64,000 nt of DNA from Patiria pectinifera. Lineage: Eukaryota > Echinodermata > Asteroidea > Valvatida > Asterinidae. Where the stretch lies: positions 25,785,916 to 25,849,915 of the forward strand of contig CM057148.1 of NCBI GenBank assembly GCA_029964075.1, written 5' to 3'. The translations under genes and the position numbers were made by a program. Under the pieces are notes generated by a model. It did not search any database and was not told where the DNA came from. It saw only the letters and a program-made list of their open reading frames with translations. Below are positions 11,340 to 21,500 of this stretch, in pieces. Numbering within the stretch: position 1 is the first letter of the stretch; every line of letters starts with the position of its first letter.

Positions 11340-12215
11340 GCATTTGAGTGCGTCACTGGTACGTTTGTATCCTCTTACTGCAAATTAATTTCTCATCAAC
11401 CTCGTTGTCGTAGGCTTACATTGGAGTTGCTGCACTTGCTCGGAGCGAGTGATTTGTGCGACGTCCCGGAATACCTGCAGCTTTGCACAAATCTGACACG
11501 ACACAGGACAGTTTATGACGCCCCAGTTGCTGTGCTGTGTACCACACGTTGCCTTTAGGGTTAGCCAGAGGTCAGGCGCGGATCCGGGGCGGGACCGTCA
11601 ACTCCCCCCCCCCCCTGTCAAATTTATTTTGCATAGACATTCCTAAAAACTAATTTGAAACCCCCCTGCTCTGACCCCCAAAAAAAAAATATACGGGTTT
11701 AATGTCCACCTGTTCCAAATACAGAGGCAGCTGAGATACGGGGTATTTGTACACAATTCTGTAATCTAGTGTTAATAATCGTCGAATTTGAACAGCAACC
11801 CCTATTGAAATTTGGTACCAGCCCTCCCATCCCCACCCCCATCCACCCCTCGCCCCCAGTTTTTGATTTTACGGAGGCCAAGTGTCCGGAGAAGAAAACC
11901 TGTATATATTTCACATTTTTTTATGCTGATGAACCCCCCCCCCCTGCAAAAATTGCCAGATCCGCCCCTGGAGGTCTAATGTAGAAGGCGTCTGTTGCTT
12001 GCTGGGCTGGACAATGCTGTAGGTACTTTTTATACAGTCTCAAAATGCAGCGGGACGGATCGGCTTTGTTTTCATATGCGTCCACAACTTTGGAATTAAT
12101 TTTGCGATGTTTAAGCCCACTCTCATTTGCCTTGGAGACATCTTCGGCATAGCGTGAAACTTCCCACCATCCTTGTCTGTGGAGACAGCTGCGAGTTGCA
12201 GTTTCGCAAATCCTC
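11340..12215 (-). pseudogene. Crypton-like tyrosine recombinase remnant
   Basis: On the minus strand, 11971-12215 encodes segments such as E-V-S-R-Y-A-E-D-V, Y-E-N-K-A-D-P-S-R-C and L-Y-K-K-Y-L-Q-H-C-P, then A-F-Y-I-R-P. After the interrupting element, 11400-11567 continues A-N-P-K-G-N-V-W-Y and K-A-A-G-I-P-G, then T-N-H-S-L-R-A-S near 11440-11460, the His-x-x-Arg block of tyrosine recombinases. A frameshift or stop follows, with a Y-K-R-T-S-D trace further on. This is the domain shared by animal Crypton transposons and the ZMYM/QRICH1/KIAA1958 host proteins (DUF3504). It is broken by a stop, a shift and the inserted element, so it is not functional. Confidence 0.7.
11573..11970. mobile_element. 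GGGGCGGATCC-type element inside the Crypton remnant
   Basis: Starts CAGGCGCGGATCC and ends GATCCGCCCCTG, with the direct repeat GAGGT immediately on both sides (11568-11572 and 11971-11975). It splits the recombinase reading between A-F-Y-I-R-P and A-N-P-K-G. Confidence 0.7.
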
Positions 12216-13254
12216 GGGCATTATCCTTTACTTAACATTTAATTGTTGGGCCACTGCAGGTATTCAACGAATTCTGCCTCTGACATAAAAGCACGAATTA
12301 ATTGGACTTAGACAGAAACAAAACGGGCGTCAAAGTTTAAATGAATTCGAGCCCCCCCCCCCCCTCCCCTCGTCCTTCTCCCCTCCCCCACCAACCAACC
12401 ACCTTCGCATTTTGTGAGTGCAACGGAAAATCTTGAACGTGCAACAGTTTTCTTGGCCCCCGAAATGTTGCTTCTGAATTATCCTTGGTATGTACTATAC
12501 ACCGAGACACAACGACGAGTATTACGCGCATTGCGTGGTGCTCAACCATCCTTTGTATCGGCAACAGCGCTTCTGTGGATGGAGGACGCTATGAAAAATT
12601 GATATATAGATAAAAAATGAATTCATTTCTAGTCATGCTTGGGAAATTAATTTGGCAATTTTGTCGAAACGACGAAGCAGGTGGCAGGCAGTTAATGGAT
12701 GTGCTCTTTTGTGTCTCTCCCCGCTGTCACTAAATTATAAATCATAATGGTAGCATTCCACGCTTGGCCTACATCAGGGGAAAACGACTTTTAGTTTCTA
12801 CTACATGTAAACCATTCACTGTTCAAGTGTTAACAAGAAAAAAAAATAAAGATGTGCGACGGTAGAACAACTCTCAATTTGAAAAGTTTGCTTTCAATAT
12901 CCCGTTTATTGTCCGTCTTATACTGCAGAAGTGCGGAGGTTTCAATTAAATCCGAAAAGGGGGCTCACTCAACTTCGAATGTCTACTCTCCGTGTTAGGA
13001 GTCTTTTTTATTTGGTGCTTTTGACTGTAAAAAAAATCCCTCGTTCTCAAACAACAAAATGTCACTGAAGTATGTGTTTGGTACGCAACACCAACCAAAT
13101 TCAAACTATATTGATCGCGAAACTCAAAACCTCGAAAAGCGGCTGCACATGGGGTCACTTCCCGACTACCAATTTTGCTTGGCACAAACAAAACGACGTC
13201 GAGCGCCGTTCTCAAGGTTATATGAAAATAAGTGCTAGAATGAACAATGTAATA
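12216..13254. other. Unassigned intergenic DNA
   Basis: Contains poly-C tracts near 12350 and a 62-codon frame at 12414 that starts with GTG and has no recognised relatives. No gene is supported. Confidence 0.5.
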
Positions 13255-14125
13255 CAGAAACAGAATAATATGCATCTTAAGTAATCTTCAATTTAATTTG
13301 ACGTTGACTGAATGTTACCAGTAACATGGCCGGCACTGGACCATTTTGTATTTAGCCCCGCCCACGTATGATTTGTATATAATTCTCTCATTGGTTGCCA
13401 GCGAGTTTAGAACTAGCTCCAGTGGTCACCTGACCAAAATCTGTGATCTAATTGGTCAAAGCGTACTAAATGATCGACATGGAGGACAACTTTATTCACA
13501 TGAACATGCAGATGGTTATGCTTATAACTCCGTGTTCTGTACTTAAATACATGTTTAGCAATTCAAACTGTTGAAAAGTGGCTTAAAACGCGGTCACATG
13601 AATATCCTCAAGTAGATTTTGAACACGGAGCCTAAGCAAAAAATGCCAATTACCCCATAGACACCTCAACCCCCAACGTCATCCCCCATCCCTGCCCTCC
13701 TCGATATTTTTACTGCTGGAGGTTTATCGTGGTACTTGAGTGTGCTCAGCCCTCCCCCTCCCTCCAGAAAATGGGATGGAGACACCCATGCCTGTATAGC
13801 ACGGGGGACGATCGAGAGCAGAGATCATCACTTGTCTGCATTAGGAGTGATTTATCTCACTAGGGATGTAACACACTGAGTATACAGCTTGTCATACGTT
13901 GGTGAAGGGCAAAACCTTTTTATTGAATTAATTTAAAAATAATTGTTTGAATAAACAATGGAATACAGCAAAAGGAGATTGTCCTTCCTAAGTAATCGTC
14001 AACCTTAACTTTGACTGAAGTTATCAGTAACATGGCCGGGACTGGACCGAATTGATCAATGCGTGTTATTTGACCGACATGCAAGACGAGTTTATTGGCA
14101 TGAACCTGCATGATAGTATAACTCC
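13255..14125 (+). repeat. Direct repeat pair with CCAAT/GC-box segment
   Basis: The stretch around CAGTAACATGGCCGGSACTGGACC occurs near 13320 and again near 14027, each preceded by TTTGACTGAA-like sequence and followed by GACATGSARGACRA. The first copy has an extra segment with CCCCGCCCAC and ATTGGTT. No coding assignment. Confidence 0.55.
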
Positions 14126-15239
14126 ATGCGACAAGGGCTAGGCGTTCTCTGCCAGCGTGAACGAATAATGATAATTAAAAATTAAAACACAGAGAAGCTC
14201 TTCAAACATTAATTTCTCTCAGCACTGCGCTTCAGTGAATTACACAGTTACGGAGAAAGGAATATGGCGCAAAATTCATTTCTTCCCATTAAAAAAAACG
14301 ATTTCCTTTGTGTGTGTCCCTGTAAATGCCGAATTATTAATGGTACATGTCATCAGAGTTAACACGACATATATATTATCGCACATGATCCACCCACCAG
14401 GCAGTTATTTTTTGCGGGGGTTGGGATGTTCTTTTTTCCCCAGTGTTTTTTGTTTGTTATTGAAGCTGTTTTTCTTCGTACCTTTCTTATTTATGCAGAT
14501 ACTAGTGACTCGTAAGAATGAGCGTCGCGAGAGTAGCAGGCTAAATATGATAATAAAAACACAAGATGGTCGCAAACAATATTATCTAATTAAATATATC
14601 TCACCCTTCACCAAACCATCCCCTCCCCTTGTCGATATTTATACTGCCGGTAATTTCTGAAATTCCTGGCTCACGATATAGGGGCGTCGTATCCTCCCAA
14701 TTCCCCAATAATATTTTGGTGAGGGACAAGAACGCGGTGACTCCCCCAATCCTCGCAATACTTGGTCCCAGAGGATATTATTGTAACAAAATTAAAAGAA
14801 TCTTCACAATATTATTACCTCCCAGTATTACCGGTGAAAGGTGTTGCTCTTTTAACACCCATTGTCCGTTGATTCAACAATGGGAGGAATAGACGTAAAA
14901 CGTGTACATGCAGACATGCAAGTATGAACAGCGCCCCTTTAGTAAGGTGTCGTCTTCCCCCACCCCTTTTCTAAGCCGTTGGTTCCCCGCATGCTGGTAA
15001 GAATTGGCCACTGTTGGTACTTGTCGCTATATAGGTGATTTTACAATTTAAAACCACTCAACCTTCTCCTCGATACAATTGTATTTTATTCAAATGTCTA
15101 ATCAAAAAAAATTTCCGAATTTTACCTAAAATTCCGAAAAAAAGTCGTGGAAGTTAATCTAGGCTATTGAAACACGCACTGTGAGTGTCACAAAGGGTGT
15201 AATGGCCACTCTAATACTATATTGCGCCGTTAACATTTC
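14126..15239 (+). other. Upstream flank of gene B
   Basis: From about 14500 it is the duplicate of 290-1199. The 141-codon frame at 14235 lies largely before this and has low-complexity Phe/Leu content. I do not call it a gene. Confidence 0.5.
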
Positions 15240-15545
15240 GCATTCACATTAATATCTCACACAGGTACTCCGGTGTTCGAAATTGATAAATACAACTGTC
15301 GAATAAAGCAATTGATTGCAATATTACCAGCTCCCACTTAAACCCCGCCTATCTTGTTAACGTGTGCCAATAAAAGAAAGAATACGATTGATCTAGTTCG
15401 TGCTCTTTCCTGATTGGCTGGTTGGTAATGACGTCATCCTGTTTAGTGGTGTGCGAAGCGAAGCTGCCAGGGAGAGCTGGGGTGGTCTGTGTGCACGGTG
15501 ATATACCATCAACCTGACGGATTCTGGATCATTGCATTTGTGACA
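15240..15545 (+). promoter_or_regulatory. Conserved upstream region of gene B, with CRE
   Basis: Same arrangement as gene A: a reverse ATTGG (GATTGGCTGG) and a perfect TGACGTCA at 15429-15436, 117 bases before the ATG. CREB/ATF-type factors bind this palindrome, so stimulus-linked control is possible but inferred. Confidence 0.5.
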
Positions 15546-15591
15546 ATGGACGGAGCAGTAGCTTGGATTCTGATGGTATCATCACTGGCAG
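15546..15591 (+). CDS. Gene B exon 1, signal peptide
   Basis: Encodes MDGAVAWILMVSSLA plus one base, then GTAGGT. It differs from gene A at one position, where Thr is replaced by Ala. The preceding 300 bp are also conserved with gene A. Confidence 0.75.
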
Positions 15592-18500
15592 GTAGGTTGA
15601 AGTTTGCTCTGTGAAGAAGTTTATTTGATAACCAGAAATAACACGTAGTATCCAAACGCCACATTGGTGAATGTGGACAAAGTCCATTCGCAGTGTTGAA
15701 AGACTTCTAAGTATTTCCTGGCAATTTTTTCAATCCCTGTTTTTTTCTTTTAACTTATCTAAAATGACAGACTGCACTCGGTCTGCCCATCTAAGGATTC
15801 AGCCTGCACCACCAGGCAGTTTGAAGAAATAAACACAGTGGACCCAAAATTGTGTACCAAACATTAAGTCGTCATTGTTTGTAAGACGAAATGTCATTTT
15901 CTTCCTCCGAAAAAATGTTTTTGTTCATAGTCGGAAAACTAGAGGTGAAATGTTACGTTTTTCGAGGATGCACACAGTAGGCAGTGACCGGTGCTTTTTT
16001 GTGCCGTGCTATATCCCACCGCCAGTCCGACCAATTGCATACTGTTTTTGATTAATCAGGGCCGTAGGTGGGGAACTGGGGAGGGGCTGGTGCTGAGTGA
16101 AACCTCCACCCCAATAATTATCCAGTCGGCATTTAGAGCCTCTGTCGGTCGATCAGCCACCAAATTAAAATACAGAACAGCACGGGCGTTGATGGAGGGA
16201 GGTTGAGGTGGTGTGACGGGTATGACAATTATTATATAACCGACATACAGATCCTTGTCATTTGATTGGTGGAACTCACATCACGTGACATTTGTTATTG
16301 CTCCCATTCACGCCGCCGCTCAAAAAGTACTATCCGCCCATGGGTAATGGTATACAAATATTGAATGCTTCGAGTGGTGTAGTAAAACTAGCCTCCCGAG
16401 GTGATCCATGGACCATTCTATTTTCCCGAGGCGAAGCCGAGGGAAAATAGAATGGTCCATGGATCACCGAGGGAGGCTAGCTTTACTTCACCACGAGATA
16501 AAGCATTCAATATTTGTTTTATAACACTTCACCCACAGATTCTGCTTGATTTTAATATTTTACATTATTTAAATTTGAACACAGTTGAAATAAACTTTAA
16601 TTTCAATACAAAATTGGTGAAAAATGTATTTCTCTCTTAAAAACTAACCCTTCACGAAATGTTTGAACCCAAGTCTGCGGCGCGCTCTCTTTGGAATAAT
16701 ACGCGCTACGCACAACGCGCAACGCGCACACCAGCATGCATTTGCACACAAATACCGCGCCGTGGAAATAGTACTTTGGTTGCTAATGGTATAGTACTTT
16801 GGTTGCTATGCGCATAGTACTTTTGGCCGTGCACAGAAAGATAGCAAAATTAGAAAGTAACATGAGACTCGCTCTCGGCCAATCAAGACACAGAATCTGT
16901 GGGTGAGGTGTTATAAAAAACACTATTCAACAGTTAGGATCATGACGCGGTATTTGTGTGCAAATGCATGCTGGTGTGTGCCTTCAGCGTTGTGCGTAGC
17001 GCGTATTGTTCCGAAGAGCAAGCGCTACAGCGTTGGATTCAAACATTTTCGTGAAGGGGTGGTTTCAAAGGGAGAAATACATTTTCCTCCAGTTTTGTAT
17101 TGAAATAAAAGTTCACATATATCAAATGAGAAGGATCTATATGTCATTTATATAAAACAAATATTGAGTGGCTTTAAATTGTGAAATGGGAGGAATATTA
17201 TCGCTCGGTAAAATCTGGACTTGTCCATTTCACTCGGCTTCGCCTCGTGAAATGGAAAAGTCCAGATTTTACCTTGCAATAATATTCCTCCCATTCCACG
17301 CTGAGCCACTCAATATTTGTATAATATTTTGTTGTCGGTAAAATCCTTGTTCTGTCGACCACATCGTGTGTAATTCGGTAAATTATGCCGCCATGAATAG
17401 CGCTATCTGTTTCCTATATAGTATCATAGAATCTTTGAACAGCCCCTCCCCCACCATCCAACCCGAAACAAAAGTAGATGTCACTCCTCCATGTTTTAAA
17501 AGATTTTGCGGCAGCCCGGTGATCGGAGAAAGTTTTCCTTCTAGCACCTTCTAGCATGGATGACCTATTGGTTAGTGTTGTCACACTCCAACCCCCATTC
17601 GAATTGGTCTGACCAACGGCTCAGGTTTATTGCAATGACAGCAGCTCAAGCATGTTACAAATAATTCATAAAACTGTACAGGACTCTTTCCTTCCGACTA
17701 AACAAAGTTAATTTATTTGATTTCACTAAACGGTTGGTTCGGGCTCTTTAAACCCATCACGCAATTTCCTATGGAAAAATAACAAAACAGATATTGATAT
17801 TGTGTTGTTGCAGATTGATTGCAGGAGGGCGCTTTGCTTTGTATGGGCAAAAGGGTTCCATAGTTTGCCTTCCAATATTAAACATGCTCATCTTTCAACT
17901 TTTCAACCCTTTGGTTACCACTAGAAGGGCGGTAAAAATCCTTTTCACCACTTCGGAAATAATGATAATTGTTGCATTGCATTGCATTTTAATACCGCGA
18001 GAGGGCGCTGGACCCACCACTTCGTTTGTATGGCAAACATTGTTTCCATTTTTTTTTTGCATTGCAATAATTGAATTCTTTAGAATGAAGCTCATCTTTC
18101 AAACTTTTAATTCTTTATCACTTGGGGGCGGCATGAGTCCTTTTCACCACTTTGGATGTTATTTTGTATATTGATTTTTTGTTCCGTTAGATTTTCTGCT
18201 AGAGGGCGCTTCAAAAATCCAACTTAGTCTGAATTCAAATATTTGTTGAGTTCGATTGTTGGTGTCATTTGACAAATCGTTTAAACTTGAGCACCTTGCA
18301 TTGTTATCACTGGGTGGCACTTTTTACCACTTTGGTGGTGGTGGGGGGGGGGGGGCTTTTATATTTTACATCTGAATTCGAATCATTCACTGAGTACACT
18401 TCAAATACAGTCAAGATGGAATTGTTCTTATATTTGATAATTGTTTTATGAGAATAACTTCCAGCAACGATGATATAAAATAATGAAAAAGTCCTGACGC

Positions 18501-21500
18501 ATCGGCGACATTCACTAAGTTTAAAAGCTCAAAGAGGAATTTCGGAGGAAAACAGAAAACCGGAGTAACGGACATTATCAAATCCACAAGATGTGCCCAT
18601 TGGTATTCGAACCTTGGTCACCAATGGTGCATGCTAATCAATATTGCACCACAAAAGTAACCTTAACATTGACATAATTGTTTTCTTTTCTTTTGTGTGT
18701 GCATGTTTACGAAAACTGTAGTGTTGGCCTCATGCCACAAAGTCTGCTTCATTGGATCGGAGTACAACCCCCAAGCTGGTATTCCCCTCCGTTGGTTCCT
18801 GCCTCACAACGATCCATGCGAATGCATCGCTATACGTCTCGGTGGCGTGAATGTTCCTGCCTCGTCATACCGCCAGGAGGCGCCCCACTACCTGAATGAG
18901 CTCTTCCTGAGTGAGGACTCTGACAAAATTCAAGCTTACTTCAAGTGCAGTCGGACGACTGCTGCTAGTGGAACGACTACTGCTAGTGGAACGACTTCTG
19001 CTAGTGGAGCGACTACTGCTGGTGGAACGACTACTGCTGGTGGAGCGATATCTGCTGGTGGATTGATATCTGCTGGTGGAGCGACTACTGCTAGTGGAGC
19101 GACTGCTGCTGGTGGAGCGACTACTGCTGGTGGAGCGACTACTGCTAGTGGAACGACTACTGCTGGTGGAGCGACTACTGCTGGTGGAGCGACTACTGCT
19201 GGTGGAGCGACTACTGTTAGTGGAGCGACTGCTGCTAGTGGAGCGACTGCTGCTGGTGGAGCGACTACTGCTGGTGGAGCGACTACTGCTAGTGGAGCGA
19301 CTTCTGCTAGTGGAGCGACTTCTGCTAGTGGAGCGACTACTGCTGGTGGAGCGACTTCTGCTGGTGGAGCGACTACTGCTAGTGGAACGACTTCTGCTAG
19401 TGGAGCGACTTCTGCTAGTGGAGCGACTGCTGCTGGTGGAGCGACTACTGCTGGTGGAGCGACTACTGCTAGTGGAACGACTACTGCTGGTGGAGCGACT
19501 ACTGCTGGTGGAGCGACTACTGCTGGTGGAGCGACTACTGCTAGTGGAGCGACTACTGCTAGTGGAGCGACTACTGCTGGTGGAGCGACTACTGCTGGTG
19601 GAGCGACTACTGCTAGTGGAGCGACTTCTGCTAGTGGAGCGACTACTGCTGGTGGAGCGACTACTGCTGGTGGAGCGACTACTGCTAGTGGAGCGACTAC
19701 TGCTAGTGGAACGACTTCTGCTAGTGGAGCGACTGCTGCTGGTGGAGCGACTACTGCTGGTGGAGCGACTTCTGCTGGTGGAGCGACTACTGCTAGTGGA
19801 ACGACTTCTGCTAGTGGAGCGACTTTTGCTAGTGGAGCGACTGCTGCTGGTGGAGCGACTACTGCTAGTGGAACGACTACTGCTAGTGGAGCGACTACTG
19901 CTAGTGGAACGACTTCTGCTAGTGGAGCGTCTACTGCTGGTGGAGCGACTACTGCTGGTGGAGCGATATCTGCTGGTGGAGCGACTACTGCTGGTGGAAC
20001 GACTTCTGCTGGTGGAACGACTACTGCTAGTCGCCCGACTACAATTAGTCAAACGACTGCAATGAGTACAGGTAATATTTCCGGCTCTAACTACTGCTTC
20101 ATTTCAAACTACACTGTAAAAAAAAAATGCCCGTACAATTTTCGGTCAAAAGTCGTGCAGCGAAGTTTCACCTGTCTACCGTATTTTTTTAACGGTTGAA
20201 CCGTACTTTGTTTTATGGATAAAACCGATTTTGCTTCTATAAAAGGTCTGCAATTACTGCTTCTTTTCACGTGCATCGTATTTACAGAAAAACGAATGGT
20301 ACTCGATTTTTTCTAATAAATCAAACCCTTATTTTGAACAGTTTTACCAATCATTTGTGTCTTCTCCAATGCCTGTAGATTACTTTAAACACATCCGCCA
20401 TTGAAGCCTTTGGGCCTGGTCCATAATCCCGTTACACTTTGGTATGTCATACATACACATGCGCACCCATGCGCGTTTGCTTTACATAGTATTACGCTAT
20501 GCGGACATTTCTTTGTTTTCGTGTAGTTAAGAAAACTCAGTACAAAAAATAACTTTACTTTAACTGTGAAAACTCTTTCAACCCATTTTTTTTTTCTATG
20601 ATTCCTTTTTAGTGTTTCTCTTTTTTTTTGCCACGGATAAACCTAGTCCAAAAATGCCTTTAAACCTGTTTTCCAGAGAGGGTAAAACGTTATGTGGACA
20701 CGGCTTAGTCCACATAACGTCAACACAACCTGCATTATGTGGACACCTTTTGTTCACAAGTCCACATTGTGAATGCTAGACAAGCACATGTATGCACACA
20801 TGCTTTATGTTTGTTGTGTTAGCCTGCACGTAAACGTCAAACAAATTCACTCTTCACATCTTCTACCCGGCAAGTGACAATCTGTGTATTTAACACAAAC
20901 TAGCCAGATCACAAAATAAAACTTCAATAACAATTAAATCATGCAGAAAAATAGCCATTTATCGGCGATGCGCGAGCAATCCCATAGTAAACTGTGAGTT
21001 ACGGGTTTGTTGGTAAAACGTAACACGTACTTCATTTACGGTTACTCACAGTGAATATTTTCGTAACTTTCACTGTAAAATAAACAATGTGGTAATAAGA
21101 GGAAAAGATTTGGTTTTGTGTTGCCGTTGTTTCTTATCACTTCAATGATGTTGAACTCTTGATTAACTGACCGGAACGGTTCTCGGAGCTTACTTCGCTT
21201 AATAAAATAAATTCCTCCAGAGTCATAAATCAGACGAAAATGATGAAATCTATTTCATCCGTCAGTAGGAAATAATAGAAACGAAAAAAAAACCGGTTGT
21301 CTAACCCGCAACCTGAAGCACTGTGACCACGCGACCTACCGCATCAGAATAAAGTGATGCCACGCTTTTCCTCGTGGATTGCAAAATATGTTCAAATCAC
21401 ATGACATACTTATTCAATCACGTGATATTTTTCATGTTTGCGTAACAACGTAAATGACTTTAGTAGCATGCAAGGGGAAAATGCTACTAGCTGTAGGATA

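Noticed and set aside
11292-11558. 88-codon plus-strand ORF
   Set aside because: It is the antisense of the Crypton recombinase segment, which has recognisable catalytic residues on the other strand.
14235-14660. 141-codon plus-strand frame
   Set aside because: AT-rich Phe/Leu translation, not kept in the related segment before gene A, and no domain recognised.
19076-20065. 329-codon plus-strand frame of E-R-L-L-L-V repeats in gene B, and the 395-codon minus-strand Ser/Arg frame
   Set aside because: Alternate-frame readings of the same 60-unit array. The Leu-rich one begins inside the array and lacks splice continuity with exon 1.
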